A stretch of 64,000 nt of DNA from Brevundimonas sp. UBA7506 (GCF_002479495.1 NZ_DLNQ01000005.1:443095-507094); one strand, 5' to 3'. Numbered from the stretch's first letter, positions 46,680 to 57,923 are shown. The notes: generated by a model from the letters alone, not told the origin. Translations and numbers: made by a program.

Positions 46680-47984
46680 TCACGCCTCGCCGTCTGTCCT
46701 GATCCGATTCATGCCCAGCAGGGCCAGGATGGTCAGGACGGCGGCGACCGCCAGATAGGCGCCTACCGCCTGCAAGCCGTAACGCCCGGCCAGCCAGGTC
46801 GCCGCGAACGGCGCCAGCGATGCGCCGAGAATCCCCGCCAGATTGAAGGTCATCGACGCCCCAGTATAGCGCACCGCCGTCGGGAAAGGCCGCGCCAAGG
46901 CCGCGCCCAGCGGGCCATAGGTGCAGCCCATCAGGCTGAAGCCGATGATGAAGAAGGCCACCACTCCGGTCAGCCCCCCGCCACCGAACAGGGGCGCCAG
47001 CACCAGTCCGAACAGGGCGATAGCGATGGAGGTCGCCAGGAGCGTCCGCCCCTGCCCCCAGCGATCCGCCGCCAGCGCCGCCAGCGGGATGAACAGGCCG
47101 AAGAAGCAGACGCCCAGCAACTGGATGGGCAGGAACTGCTCGCGGGTATAGCCCATGGCCGTCGTGCCCCAGCCCAGGGCGAAGACGGTCATCAGGTAGA
47201 AGAGGACAAAGGTCGCCATCCCCGCTAGCGTCCCGGTCAGCAGGGCGAACTTGTGCCGCGCCAACAGGGTCAGGATCGGCGTCTCGACCCGCTCGGCCTT
47301 GTCGATGGTCTTCTTGAATTCGGGCGTTTCGGTGATGCGCAGCCGAACCCACAGGCCGACAAGGACCAACAGCGAACTGGCGATGAAGGGAATGCGCCAG
47401 CCCCAGCTTAGGAACTGCTCGTTCGGCAGGGTCGCCGTCAGGATGATGAAGCTCAAGGTCGACAGGACGAAGCCGATCGGCGCGCCCAGCTGCGGGAACA
47501 TGCCATACCAGGCCTTCTTGCCCGGAGGCGCGTTCTCGGTCGCCAGCAGCACCGCGCCGCCCCACTCGCCGCCCAGACCCAGGCCCTGACCGAACCGGCA
47601 CAGGGCCAGCAGCAGGGGGGCGACCACGCCGACCGAATGCCAGGTCGGCAGCAGGCCGATCGCCACCGTCGACAGCCCCATCGTCATCAGGGCCGCGACC
47701 AGCGTCGCCTTGCGCCCCACCTTGTCGCCGAAATGGCCAAAGACGACCGCCCCGACCGGCCGCGCGAAGAAGGCGATGGAGAAGGTGGCGAAGGACGACA
47801 GCATGGCCGTCGTCGCGTCCTCCCCGGGGAAGAACAGGGCCGGAAACACCAGCACCGCCGCCGTCGCGTAGATGTAGAAGTCAAAGAACTCGATCGTGGT
47901 GCCGATCAGGCTGGCGAACAGAATTCTCCGCTTGGAGGCGATGGGCGGTGAGAGTTTAGCGTCGACCACGCGAAATCCTTGCAT
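46680..47984 (-). CDS. MFS transporter, metabolite:H+ symporter type
   Basis: A 434-residue 12-helix major facilitator. GTTIEFFDFYIYATAAVLVFPALFF at the start, FGHFGDKVGRKATLV (the loop 2-3 motif) and CRFGQGLGLGGEWGGAVLLATENAP are signatures of the MHS group (ShiA, ProP, KgtP relatives), which take up carboxylates, shikimate or osmolytes with protons. The substrate is unknown. The ATG at 47984 is preferred to a GTG at 48011; neither has a clear Shine-Dalgarno. It is convergent with the TrmH-like gene. Confidence 0.9.
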   Translation of the reverse strand: MQGFRVVDAKLSPPIASKRRILFASLIGTTIEFFDFYIYATAAVLVFPALFFPGEDATTAMLSSFATFSIAFFARPVGAVVFGHFGDKVGRKATLVAALMTMGLSTVAIGLLPTWHSVGVVAPLLLALCRFGQGLGLGGEWGGAVLLATENAPPGKKAWYGMFPQLGAPIGFVLSTLSFIILTATLPNEQFLSWGWRIPFIASSLLVLVGLWVRLRITETPEFKKTIDKAERVETPILTLLARHKFALLTGTLAGMATFVLFYLMTVFALGWGTTAMGYTREQFLPIQLLGVCFFGLFIPLAALAADRWGQGRTLLATSIAIALFGLVLAPLFGGGGLTGVVAFFIIGFSLMGCTYGPLGAALARPFPTAVRYTGASMTFNLAGILGASLAPFAATWLAGRYGLQAVGAYLAVAAVLTILALLGMNRIRTDGEA

Positions 47985-48033
47985 TGCTGCACGGTCATTG
48001 CGCCGCGTCACGCGCTATCGTCAAGGTGAGGCC

Positions 48034-50469
48034 TCAGGTCCCGCGCGGCTTGGCCCGGCTGGTGGCCTCTGCGTTGGCGGGATCTTCCGGCCAGGGATGG
48101 CGCGGATAGCGACCGCGCATCTCGCTGCGCACCGCCGCCCATGACCCGGCCCAGAAGCCCGGCAGGTCCTTGGTCACCTGCACCGGCCGCCGCGCCGGGG
48201 ACAGCAAGGATAGCGTCAGCGGCACGCGCCCGCCGCCGACCGTGGGATGCGCCTTCACTCCGAACAGTTCCTGAACCCGGATTTCGACGCGCGGCCCGCC
48301 CTCGGCGGCGTAGTCGATGCTGGCCGACCCCAGCGGCGTGGTCAGTCGCGGCGGAGCCAGGTCATCCAGCTTGCGCTGCAAGTCCCAGGGGATCAGCCCC
48401 CGCAGGGCCTCGGCCAGCTTGCCATCGCCGATGTCGCCCAGCGACCGCGCCCCGTCCAGCAGCGGCCACAGCCAGTCTTCGCGCTGGGCCAGCAGGCCCT
48501 CGGCCGACAGATCCGGCCAGGTCGAATCCAGCCCATGCAGGAAGGCCAGTCGCGCCCGCAGCGCCGCGGCCTGCTCGCCCCAGTTCAGCGCCGACAACCC
48601 GCCCGCCTCGAGCTCGGACTTCAGCGCCGCCGTCATGGTCGCCCGGTCCGGCGCGCCGACGACCTTTTCGTCCAGCACCAGCGCCCCGATCCGGCGGATG
48701 CGGCGGATCACCGGCTTGCCCGAGGGCTCGCGCGCCAAGCGGTCCTCGACCTCGATCCGGTGGGCCAGATCGGCCTCCAGCGTCGCCGCATCCAGCGCCG
48801 CCGCCAGCCGGATGCGGTCGCGCGCATCTCCGCCGCCCATTTCCGCCACCGCCAGCCAAGGCTCGCGCGCCATATGCTCGGTCGGATCAAGGAAGGCCCC
48901 GCGCCCGGAGGCCAGCAGCACCTCGCCCGGCTTGCCCCGCGCCCGCGCGATCCGCTCGGGGAAGGCCTCGGCCAGCAGCAGGCCCGCGTCCGCCTCGCCG
49001 CCTGCACCGCCGCCCGCCGCTCGCGCCCAGCGGTCGGCCAACTTCATCGCGTCACGGGCGCGCGGCGAGCGATCCCGCTCCAGCCCCTTCAAACGATCGT
49101 GCAGATCAACGGCGTTGCCGCCCAGACCCGGCTCGCTCAGCACCGCCGCGATCTTCGCGCCGCCCAGAGCGTCGTCCTGATCCGAGGCCACAGCCACCAT
49201 GTGCGCCAGTCGCGGCGGCAGCGGGATGCGCGTCAGCCGCCGTCCATGGCCCGTCAGGTCACCCTTCGCGTCCAGCGCCCCCAGCCGGGTCAACACCTTC
49301 CGCGCCTCGGCCAGCGCCCCGGCGGGCGGCGGATCCAGCAGGGCCAACCCCTCGACCGACTTCGCGCCCCAACGCGCCAGGTCCAATGCAAAGGCGGTCA
49401 GGTCGGCTTCCTGAATCTCAGGCCGCTGATGCGGGATCAGACCCCGCGTCTGTTCCTCGTCCCACAGGCGATAGCAGACGCCCGGCTCGACACGGCCGGC
49501 TCGACCGCGCCTCTGTTCGGCCGATGATCGGCTGACCTTGACCGTCGCCAGTCGCGTCAAGCCGCTGGACGGCTCGAACCGCGGCACGCGCGACAGGCCG
49601 CCGTCGATCACCACCCGCACGCCCTCAATGGTCAGGCTGGTCTCGGCCACCGAGGTCGCCAGCACGACCTTCCGCCGTCCGGGCGGCGCCGGCTCGATGG
49701 CCCGGTCCTGCTCGCCCTTGTCCAGCGCGCCATAGAGAGCGACGATATCCACCGACGGATCGCGCAGCCGCTCATTCAAACGCTGAACCGTGCGGTGAAT
49801 CTCGCCCTGCCCCGGCAGGAAGACCAACACCGACCCGCTCTGATCGCTCAGCGCCTGCATGACCGCCCGCGCCACGGCGTCCTCGAATCGGTCGGCGGCG
49901 TTTCGGCCCAGATAGAGGGTCTCGACCGGGAACATCCGCCCCTCGGCCTCAATCACCGGCGCGCCATCGAGCAGCTTCGACACCCCCGCGATATCCAGCG
50001 TGGCCGACATGACCAGCAGCCGCAGGTCGTCGCGCAGCACCGACTGGCTCTCGCGCGCCAGGGCCAGTCCCAGATCGGCGTCCAGACTCCGTTCGTGGAA
50101 TTCGTCGAACAGGACGGCGCCGACGCCTTCCAGCGCCGGATCGTCGAGAATCATCCGCGTGAAGACGCCCTCGGTGATGACCTCGATCCGCGTTTCGGGG
50201 CCGACGCGGCTCTGCAGCCGGGTGCGATAGCCGACGGTTTCGCCCGCCCTCTGACCCAGGCTCGCCGCCATCCGGTCGGCCGCCGCCCGCGCCGCCAGAC
50301 GACGCGGTTCCAGAACCAGCACCTTGCCCTCGCCAAGCCATGCCTGATCCAGCAAGGCCAAGGGCACGACCGTAGTCTTGCCCGCCCCAGGCGGGGCGGC
50401 CAGGACGACCGCATTGGTGGCGGCCAAGGCCGCTTTCAGCGGCTCCAGTACGGCGTGAATCGGCAGCAT
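48034..50469 (-). CDS. hrpB: ATP-dependent helicase HrpB
   Basis: An 811-residue DEAH/RHA-type helicase of the bacterial HrpB family. Walker A is APPGAGKTT, Walker B DEFHERSLDADL, then MSATLD and VLATSVAETSLTIEGV plus QRRGRAGR for motifs V and VI; the C-terminal HrpB domain contains GSWAAVRSEMRGRYPRHPWPEDP. Its biological role in most bacteria is poorly known. The start MLPIHAVLEPLKAALA matches the family; a GTG eleven codons upstream is less likely. Confidence 0.93.
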   Translation of the reverse strand: MLPIHAVLEPLKAALAATNAVVLAAPPGAGKTTVVPLALLDQAWLGEGKVLVLEPRRLAARAAADRMAASLGQRAGETVGYRTRLQSRVGPETRIEVITEGVFTRMILDDPALEGVGAVLFDEFHERSLDADLGLALARESQSVLRDDLRLLVMSATLDIAGVSKLLDGAPVIEAEGRMFPVETLYLGRNAADRFEDAVARAVMQALSDQSGSVLVFLPGQGEIHRTVQRLNERLRDPSVDIVALYGALDKGEQDRAIEPAPPGRRKVVLATSVAETSLTIEGVRVVIDGGLSRVPRFEPSSGLTRLATVKVSRSSAEQRRGRAGRVEPGVCYRLWDEEQTRGLIPHQRPEIQEADLTAFALDLARWGAKSVEGLALLDPPPAGALAEARKVLTRLGALDAKGDLTGHGRRLTRIPLPPRLAHMVAVASDQDDALGGAKIAAVLSEPGLGGNAVDLHDRLKGLERDRSPRARDAMKLADRWARAAGGGAGGEADAGLLLAEAFPERIARARGKPGEVLLASGRGAFLDPTEHMAREPWLAVAEMGGGDARDRIRLAAALDAATLEADLAHRIEVEDRLAREPSGKPVIRRIRRIGALVLDEKVVGAPDRATMTAALKSELEAGGLSALNWGEQAAALRARLAFLHGLDSTWPDLSAEGLLAQREDWLWPLLDGARSLGDIGDGKLAEALRGLIPWDLQRKLDDLAPPRLTTPLGSASIDYAAEGGPRVEIRVQELFGVKAHPTVGGGRVPLTLSLLSPARRPVQVTKDLPGFWAGSWAAVRSEMRGRYPRHPWPEDPANAEATSRAKPRGT

Positions 50470-50624
50470 CAGATGGGCTCTAGCCGCAACAGCACTGTTC
50501 ACGAAAGCGTCGTCGTCGCTTCATCCAACCGAAACCGCGTTGCGCGCAGCTCTTCGGATGGTTAGCGTCCGCCCCCAAGAAGACGACCCGGGAGGGGTCG
50601 TTGCGTAATTGGGGGCGCGACTTC

Positions 50625-52283
50625 ATGTCCGCAGACGGCGTAAAGCCAGCCGGCAACCGGCTATTTCTTAAAAAATCCATTGCCCAGATCCAGAAGGAAG
50701 CCGCCAAGAGCGAGCTGAAACGGACCCTGGGCCCGTTGAATCTGATGAGCCTGGGCATCGGCGCCATCATCGGCGCCGGCATCTTCGTGCTGACGGGTCA
50801 GGTGGCCTCGGCCAACGCCGGCCCGGCCATCATGCTGTCCTTCGTGGTCGCCGGCTTCGCCTGCGCCCTCGCTGGCCTGTGCTATGCTGAACTGGCTTCG
50901 ACCATGCCGGTGTCCGGCTCGGCCTACACCTACGCCTACGGCACCCTGGGCGAGGTCTTCGCCTGGATCATGGGCTGGCTGCTGGTCCTCGAGTACGGCG
51001 TCGCGGCATCGACCGTCGCGGTCGGCTGGTCCGGCTATGTCGTGTCGATCATGAACGACTTCGGCCTCAGCGCCAGTCTGTTCCCGACGATCCAATATGC
51101 GGGCGGCGAAGGGCCCCAGTGGGCCACCCCCCTGGTCCAACTGGTCCAGAACGCCGGCGCGACCTCCTTCCCGATGACGGGCACCTTCAACCTGGTCGCG
51201 GCTGTCGGCATCGCCGCCGTGTGCGGCCTGCTGGTGCTGGGCGTGTCGGAATCGGCGAACATCAACAACGCCATCGTGGTCATCAAGATCATCGTCCTGC
51301 TGACCTTCATCGCCGTCGGCATCCAGTACATCAACCCGGACAACTGGGTCCCCTTCATCCCCGAGCCCACCGGCCAGGCCGGTCAGTTCGGCGTCGGCGG
51401 CATCTTCCGCGGCGCGGCCATCATCTTCTTCGCCTATGTGGGCTTTGAAGCGGTTTCGACCGCCGCCGCCGAAGCCAAGAACCCGTCCAAGGACGTGCCG
51501 ATCGGGATCCTGGGCGCCCTGTTCGTCTGCACCCTGATCTACATGGCGGTGGCCGCCGTCATGACCGGCGTGGTGCCCTATCTGGAGCTGGCGTCGCCGG
51601 CTCCGATCGCCGTCGCCATCGACCGCATGGGTCTGGAGTGGGCCAATGTTCCGCTGGCGGCCTCGCCCAGCGGTCAGCTGAACCTGATCGCCTTCCTGAT
51701 CAAGATCGGCGCCATCACCGGTCTGTCCTCGGTCATGCTGGTGCTCTGCTACGGCCAGACGCGCGTCTTCTACACCATGGCCCGCGACGGCCTGCTGCCG
51801 AAGTCGTTCGCCAAGGTTCATCCCAAGTTCCGCACGCCATGGATCGGCACGATCGTCCTGGGCATCCTGATCGCCATCGCGGCGGCCTTCCTGCCCATCT
51901 CGATCCTGGGCGACCTGGTGTCGCTGGGCACCGCGACGGCCTTCGCCATCGTCTGCCTGTCGGTGATCGTCCTGCGCGTGAAGCACCCCGAGATGGAGCG
52001 TCCGTTCAAGGTGCCGGGCGGCATCTTCACAGCGGTTCTGGGTATCCTGGCCTGCCTCTTCCTGGCCAGCCAGAACCTGATCCCGATGTTCCAGCACGCC
52101 GCCGAGGACAACCCTCTGCCGCTGATGCTGCTCGGCGGTTACGCCGTCATCGGTGCGGTCATCTACGCCGCCTACGGCTTCTGGCACTCCAAGCTGGCCA
52201 AGGGCATCGACATCACCGAGGACGCCACGCTGGAAACGGCTGTGGAGGCCCTCGGCCACGGCGTCGACAACAAGAAGGACTGA
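50625..52283 (+). CDS. APC-family amino acid permease
   Basis: A 552-residue inner-membrane transporter with about 12-14 helices. GIGAIIGAGIFVLTGQVASANAGPAI is the APC signature of helix 1, and FAYVGFEAVSTAAAEAKNPSKDVPIGI is the conserved helix 6/loop block; GQTRVFYTMARDGLLPKSF is typical of the cationic amino acid transporter (CAT) subgroup. It likely imports a basic amino acid with protons, but the substrate is inferred. The ATG at 50625 is preferred over a TTG at 50601. A strong terminator follows. Confidence 0.9.
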   Translation: MSADGVKPAGNRLFLKKSIAQIQKEAAKSELKRTLGPLNLMSLGIGAIIGAGIFVLTGQVASANAGPAIMLSFVVAGFACALAGLCYAELASTMPVSGSAYTYAYGTLGEVFAWIMGWLLVLEYGVAASTVAVGWSGYVVSIMNDFGLSASLFPTIQYAGGEGPQWATPLVQLVQNAGATSFPMTGTFNLVAAVGIAAVCGLLVLGVSESANINNAIVVIKIIVLLTFIAVGIQYINPDNWVPFIPEPTGQAGQFGVGGIFRGAAIIFFAYVGFEAVSTAAAEAKNPSKDVPIGILGALFVCTLIYMAVAAVMTGVVPYLELASPAPIAVAIDRMGLEWANVPLAASPSGQLNLIAFLIKIGAITGLSSVMLVLCYGQTRVFYTMARDGLLPKSFAKVHPKFRTPWIGTIVLGILIAIAAAFLPISILGDLVSLGTATAFAIVCLSVIVLRVKHPEMERPFKVPGGIFTAVLGILACLFLASQNLIPMFQHAAEDNPLPLMLLGGYAVIGAVIYAAYGFWHSKLAKGIDITEDATLETAVEALGHGVDNKKD

Positions 52284-52345
52284 TCCCTTCGGGACAACCT
52301 TCATGGCCTCAAGCTGCGTAAGCGTGATAGGCTCAAAAAGAGAAA

Positions 52346-52372
52346 GGCCCCGGAGAAATCCGGGGCCTTTTT
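52346..52372 (+). terminator. Intrinsic terminator after the amino acid permease gene
   Basis: A 9-bp perfect stem GGCCCCGGA/TCCGGGGCC (52346-52354 with 52359-52367), a GAAA tetraloop, and TTTTT at 52368-52372. An A run before the stem extends pairing. Confidence 0.95.
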
Positions 52373-52439
52373 CCCATCAGAACCAACCTTGTCAGTTGCC
52401 CAATCCGCTGCCCTCGCCTACAGGCATTCGCCTACCTAT

Positions 52440-53814
<1,375 letters not shown>

Positions 53815-53825
53815 CCCACCACCAC

Positions 53826-53852
53826 GGCCGTCCCGCAAGGGCGGCCGCTTTT
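53826..53852 (+). terminator. Candidate attenuating hairpin between glnB and glnA
   Basis: GGCCG-T-CCC pairs with GGG-CGGCC (53826-53834 with 53839-53846), with one bulged T and a GCAA loop, followed by GCTTTTCGTTT. The weak T tract suggests partial termination, which would lower glnA relative to glnB, or an RNA-processing site. Confidence 0.5.
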
Positions 53853-53886
53853 CGTTTCTCCTCCCCGAACTGACAGGACTTCGAGA

Positions 53887-55296
53887 ATGAGCGCCGCCCA
53901 AAAGATCCTTCAAGAGATCAAGGAAAAAGACGTCCAGTACGTCGACATCCGTTTCACCGATACGCGCGGCCGCCTGCAGCACGTGACCTTCGATATCGAC
54001 ATGGTCGACGAAGATTTCCTGGAAGAAGGCACCATGTTCGACGGCTCGTCGATCGCGGGCTGGAAGGCCATCAACGAGTCCGACATGCTGCTCAAGCCGG
54101 ACCTGTCGCGCGCCTACATCGACCCCTTCTACCAGCAGACGACGCTGTTCCTGTTCTGCGATGTCCTGAGCCCCGACACGGGCGAGCCCTACAACCGCGA
54201 CAGCCGCTCGATGGCCAAGAAGGCCCTGGCCTATGTCCAGTCGTCGGGCGTGGGCGACGTGGTCTATTTCGGCCCGGAAGCCGAGTTCTTCATCTTCGAC
54301 GACGTGCGCTGGAACACCGCCCCGCACAACACCGGCTACAGCTTCGACTCGATCGAACTGCCGTCCAACACCGGCGCTGAATACGCCGAGGGCAACCTGG
54401 GCCACCGTCCCGGTCACAAGGGCGGATACTTCCCGGTCAACCCGGTCGACTCCGCCCAGGACCTGCGCGGCGAGATGCTGGGCGTGATGAAGGACCTAGG
54501 CATGGACCCGGAGAAGCATCACCACGAGGTCGCCCCGGCGCAGCACGAACTGGGCCTGAAGTTCAGCGACCTGCTGACCATGGCCGACCGTCTGCAGCTC
54601 TACAAATACGTGATCCACAACGTGGCCGCGGCCTACGGCAAGTCGGCGACCTTCATGGCCAAGCCCATGTTCGCCGACAACGGCTCGGGCATGCACGTCC
54701 ACATGTCGATCTGGAAGGACGGCAAGCCCCAGTTCGCCGGCGACAAGTACGCCGGGCTGTCGCAGGAATGTCTGTGGTACATCGGCGGCATCATCAAGCA
54801 CGCCAAGGCCATCAACGCCTTCGCCAACTCGACCACCAACTCCTACAAGCGTCTGGTGCCCGGCTATGAAGCCCCGGTGAAACTGGCCTATTCGGCCAGC
54901 AACCGTTCGGCCTCGATCCGCATCCCGCACGTCTCCTCGCCCAAGGCCAAGCGTCTGGAGGCCCGCTTCCCCGACCCGATGGGCAACCCCTACCTGACCT
55001 TCGTGGCCCTGCTGATGGCGGGCCTGGACGGCATCGAGAACCGCATCGATCCGGGCGCGGCCGCCGACAAGAACCTCTACGACCTGCCGCCGGAAGAGCG
55101 CGGCTCGATCCCCGAGGTCGCCGGTTCGCTGAAGGAAGCCCTCGAAGCCCTCGACGCCGACCGCGCCTTCCTCAAGAAGGGCGGCGTCATGGATGACGAC
55201 TTCATCGACAGCTACATCGCGCTGAAGTCGGAAGAAGTCGCCCGTCTGCAGCTGCACCCGCACCCGGTCGAGTTCGACATGTACTACAGCTGCTGA
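53887..55296 (+). CDS. glnA: Glutamine synthetase type I
   Basis: A 469-residue GSI-beta enzyme making glutamine from glutamate, ammonia and ATP. Landmarks are the [10 protein letters not shown] loop, [12 protein letters not shown] metal-site segment, [10 protein letters not shown], and [26 protein letters not shown]. The adenylylation tyrosine is in [11 protein letters not shown], indicating control by GlnE and PII. Normal length. An intrinsic terminator follows. Confidence 0.98.
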   Translation: MSAAQKILQEIKEKDVQYVDIRFTDTRGRLQHVTFDIDMVDEDFLEEGTMFDGSSIAGWKAINESDMLLKPDLSRAYIDPFYQQTTLFLFCDVLSPDTGEPYNRDSRSMAKKALAYVQSSGVGDVVYFGPEAEFFIFDDVRWNTAPHNTGYSFDSIELPSNTGAEYAEGNLGHRPGHKGGYFPVNPVDSAQDLRGEMLGVMKDLGMDPEKHHHEVAPAQHELGLKFSDLLTMADRLQLYKYVIHNVAAAYGKSATFMAKPMFADNGSGMHVHMSIWKDGKPQFAGDKYAGLSQECLWYIGGIIKHAKAINAFANSTTNSYKRLVPGYEAPVKLAYSASNRSASIRIPHVSSPKAKRLEARFPDPMGNPYLTFVALLMAGLDGIENRIDPGAAADKNLYDLPPEERGSIPEVAGSLKEALEALDADRAFLKKGGVMDDDFIDSYIALKSEEVARLQLHPHPVEFDMYYSC

Positions 55297-55320
55297 TTCC
55301 ACGATCGGTCTGACGATCAA

Positions 55321-55351
55321 GGCGCCGGGCGGAAACGTCCGGCGCCTTTTT
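55321..55351 (+). terminator. Intrinsic terminator after glnA
   Basis: A perfect stem GGCGCCGG/CCGGCGCC (55321-55328 with 55339-55346), extendable inward, with a GAAA-containing loop and TTTTT at 55347-55351. Confidence 0.92.
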
Positions 55352-55408
55352 CATGGCGGGAACAACCGCCCCTCTGCGCGGTTTGCCTGCTTAGAGGAGC
55401 GCGTCGCC

Positions 55409-55654
55409 ATGCCGCATAAACACGCCGACACAGGTCGCTGGGGCGGCCCAGGGGCCAGTCAGGAAGACCGGGAAAAGCCCAGGCCCGACCCTCGGGTCAA
55501 GGACGCCGACGCACCGGACCATCTATCGCCCCGCAGCCAGATTTCGGGGGGCGGCGGCGAGGGCGACGTGCACAAAGGCCACTCAGCCAAGGCGAAACAC
55601 GCCAAGCACGCCACGTCTCAGGAAAAGAAGCACGAGCGCGACGGTCGACATTAG
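55409..55654 (+). CDS. Small, highly charged hypothetical protein
   Basis: An 81-residue, Gly/Lys/His/Asp-rich protein with no hydrophobic segment, almost certainly disordered: KHADTGRWGGPGASQEDREK at the start, a GGGGEGD patch in the middle and HKGHSAKAKHAKHATSQEKK near the end. A GAGG ribosome binding site precedes the ATG. It sits between the glnA terminator and the convergent tatC, 23 bases away. I do not recognise it; such histidine-lysine-rich tails occur in nucleic-acid- or metal-binding and stress-related small proteins. Confidence 0.6.
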   Translation: MPHKHADTGRWGGPGASQEDREKPRPDPRVKDADAPDHLSPRSQISGGGGEGDVHKGHSAKAKHAKHATSQEKKHERDGRH

Positions 55655-55677
55655 CCGACCTTGCACTGACGAGGCCG

Positions 55678-56559
55678 TCAGACAGCTTCCGACGCATCCG
55701 CCTTCTTGCGGCGAAATTCGATGATGCGAACGCACCAGATCGAGACCTCGTAGAGCAGCACCATGGGCACGGCCAGCATCAGCTGGCTGATAGGGTCCGG
55801 CGGCGTGACCACGGCTGCGACCACGACCACGGCCACGATGGCGTAGCGACGGCCCTTGGCCATGACACTCGAACTGATGAGGCCCGCCAGTCCCAGCAGG
55901 GTCATGACGACCGGCAACTGGAAGCAAAGGCCGAAGGCCAGGATCAGAGCCGTCACCAGGTTCAGATAGTCCGACACCTTGGGCAACAGCTCGGCCGCAA
56001 CGCCGTCGCCGATGATCTGCTGGCTCAGCGAGAACCACATGACGAACGGCAGCATGACATAATAGACCAGCGCCGCTCCCAGCAGAAACAGCACCGGCGC
56101 CGCGATCAGGAAGGGCAGGAAGGCGCCCTTCTCATTGCGATAAAGCCCCGGTGCGACGAAGCGGTACAATTGCCAGGCCAGAACCGGGAAGGCCACGATG
56201 ACGGCGCCCAGACCGGCCAGCTTCATCTTGGTGAACAGGATTTCCAGAGGAGCCGTGTAGATCAGCTTGACGCTCTGGTGGTCCACATCGGGCACCGGGA
56301 TCAGCCGCGCCGTCCCCAGAATCAGGTCGAACGGCGAGACATGGCCGTGCGCCCCCACCGTCTGGTGGAAGGCGGCGGACACCACATAGGGCTGGACCAG
56401 AAACAGGTAGAGCTTCTCGGAGAAGGCGAAGCAGCCGATGAAGGCGATCGCAAAGGCGACGACGCAGATCAACAGCCGCCCGCGCAGCTCGATCAGGTGA
56501 TCCATCAGGGGCGCGCGCGAGGCCTCGATCTCGGCCTCGTCCCGGTCGAACGACGTCAT
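55678..56559 (-). CDS. tatC: Sec-independent protein translocase subunit TatC
   Basis: A 293-residue inner-membrane protein with six helices that recognises twin-arginine signal peptides. Landmarks are APLMDHLIELRGRLLI at the N terminus and, later, FGLCFQLPVVMTLLGLAGLISS and AVVTPPDPISQLMLAVPMVLLYEVSIW. Its start overlaps the tatB stop as ATGA; the ~30-residue C-terminal tail is polar. Confidence 0.97.
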   Translation of the reverse strand: MTSFDRDEAEIEASRAPLMDHLIELRGRLLICVVAFAIAFIGCFAFSEKLYLFLVQPYVVSAAFHQTVGAHGHVSPFDLILGTARLIPVPDVDHQSVKLIYTAPLEILFTKMKLAGLGAVIVAFPVLAWQLYRFVAPGLYRNEKGAFLPFLIAAPVLFLLGAALVYYVMLPFVMWFSLSQQIIGDGVAAELLPKVSDYLNLVTALILAFGLCFQLPVVMTLLGLAGLISSSVMAKGRRYAIVAVVVVAAVVTPPDPISQLMLAVPMVLLYEVSIWCVRIIEFRRKKADASEAV

Positions 56560-57113
56560 TGATCGACCTTCTTCTTACGCACGGACTTGGGTTTGGGCGT
56601 TGCAGCTTCAGCGACGGCCTTGGCGGATTTCGCGGTCGGCTTGGCGGCGGTCTTTTTCGGAGCGCGCGCCGTCTTGGGCTTTGCAGCAGCCTTGGCCTTG
56701 GGTTCGGCGACAACCGTCTCGACGGCCGGTTCAGCCACGGGCTGGAACTCGTCCGGCCATTCATCGACGCCGGTCGAGACCATAGCAGGAGCGGCCAGGG
56801 CCGGGGCGTCCAGCGGAGCCTCCAGATCCTTGCGGATATCCTTGAAGGCCGCCTCGGCTTCGGCGCCGAGCGGGTGCATGCCCTGCCCCGACCGCAGCGC
56901 CTCGACCTCCTTGCGCAGGTCATCCAGCTCGGACTGGCGAGCCATTTCGTCGAAACTGGCGCGGAATTCGTTGGCCATGCCGCGCGCCTTGGCGACGAAC
57001 TGACCGACCTTGCGCATCAGCATCGGCAAATCCTTGGGCCCCACGACAAGCAGGGCCACCAGACCGATGACAAGGATTTCGAACCCGCCGATTCCGGGGC
57101 CAAGACCACCCAT
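56556..57113 (-). CDS. tatB: Sec-independent protein translocase subunit TatB
   Basis: A 185-residue TatB with one N-terminal helix (GGFEILVIGLVALLVVGPKDLP, including the conserved Glu and GP hinge), an amphipathic helix (MRKVGQFVAKARGMANEFRA), then a long Ala/Lys/Pro tail (~residues 130-185) resembling DNA-binding or disordered linkers. It hands signal peptides from TatC to TatA. It lies 25 bases after tatA. Confidence 0.95.
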   Translation of the reverse strand: MGGLGPGIGGFEILVIGLVALLVVGPKDLPMLMRKVGQFVAKARGMANEFRASFDEMARQSELDDLRKEVEALRSGQGMHPLGAEAEAAFKDIRKDLEAPLDAPALAAPAMVSTGVDEWPDEFQPVAEPAVETVVAEPKAKAAAKPKTARAPKKTAAKPTAKSAKAVAEAATPKPKSVRKKKVDQ

Positions 57114-57138
57114 GATTCAGCGTCTTTCTGCGACCGGC

Positions 57139-57357
57139 TTAGCGGTTCAGTTCTTCTTTTTCAGCCTCGGTGCGCGGCAGCGAGCTGACGCCTTCCTTCG
57201 GGCCCTTGGAATCAGTGTCGTCCTTCAGGCCGTCCTTGAAGGCGCGAATGCCCTTGGCGGCGTCGCCCATGATGCCGGACAGCTTGCCGCGTCCGCCGAA
57301 AAGGACCAGCACGACAACAACGACGATGGCCCAGTGCCAGATGCTCATGGAGCCCAT
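57139..57357 (-). CDS. tatA: Sec-independent protein translocase subunit TatA
   Basis: A 72-residue TatA: one membrane helix ([21 protein letters not shown]), the FGGRGK hinge, then an amphipathic helix ([17 protein letters not shown]) and a polar tail. It polymerises into the translocation pore. AGGAGG lies eight bases upstream of the ATG at 57357, itself preceded by a perfect hairpin. It is first in tatABC and divergent from rnhA. Confidence 0.96.
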   Translation of the reverse strand: MGSMSIWHWAIVVVVVLVLFGGRGKLSGIMGDAAKGIRAFKDGLKDDTDSKGPKEGVSSLPRTEAEKEELNR

Positions 57358-57374
57358 GGCGTTACCTCCTCAAA

Positions 57375-57394
57375 GGGACCACGAACGCGGTCCC
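57375..57394 (-). promoter_or_regulatory. Hairpin in the tatA 5' leader
   Basis: GGGACC and GGTCCC (57375-57380 with 57389-57394) form a perfect 6-bp inverted repeat with an 8-base loop, ending about six bases from the tatA Shine-Dalgarno on the minus strand. It may affect initiation or mRNA stability; it could also be a protein-binding palindrome. Confidence 0.4.
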
Positions 57395-57467
57395 GTCCGA
57401 CTGATTGTTGTGTGTCATATAGGCTGACTGATGGCGGCGCGCCAAGGGACGCTGTAGGCATCCCGCC

Positions 57468-57920
57468 ATGAGTCTGGTCGATCACGTCATCATTCACACC
57501 GACGGCGCCTGCAAGGGCAATCCCGGCCCCGGCGGCTGGGGCGCCATTTTGCAGACCGGCGGCGGTCACGAGAAGGAATTGTGGGGCGGCGAGCCCAACA
57601 CGACCAACAACCGCATGGAGCTGATGGCCGCCATCGCCGCGCTCGAGGCCCTGAAACGCCCCTGTCGCGTCGACCTGCACACCGACAGCAAATACGTCAT
57701 GCAGGGCATCACCGAGTGGATCCGGGGCTGGAAGGCCCGTGGCTGGAAGACCGCCGACAAGAAGCCGGTCAAGAACGACGACCTGTGGCGCCGCCTGGAC
57801 GAGGCCCGCAGCCGCCATGAGGTCAAATGGCATTGGGTGAAGGGTCACGCCGGCCACGTCCTGAACGAACGGGCCGACGCCCTGGCGAATCGCGGCGTCG
57901 ACGATATGCGACGCCGCTAA
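57468..57920 (+). CDS. rnhA: Ribonuclease HI
   Basis: A 150-residue RNase H that degrades the RNA strand of RNA-DNA hybrids (R-loops, Okazaki primers). Catalytic residues are visible in order: Asp in [15 protein letters not shown], Glu in NNRMELMAA, Asp in [11 protein letters not shown] and Asp in [11 protein letters not shown], with His in VKGHAGH. It is divergent from tatA; the ~110-base interval holds both promoters. Confidence 0.97.
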   Translation: MSLVDHVIIHTDGACKGNPGPGGWGAILQTGGGHEKELWGGEPNTTNNRMELMAAIAALEALKRPCRVDLHTDSKYVMQGITEWIRGWKARGWKTADKKPVKNDDLWRRLDEARSRHEVKWHWVKGHAGHVLNERADALANRGVDDMRRR

Positions 57921-57923
57921 GCC

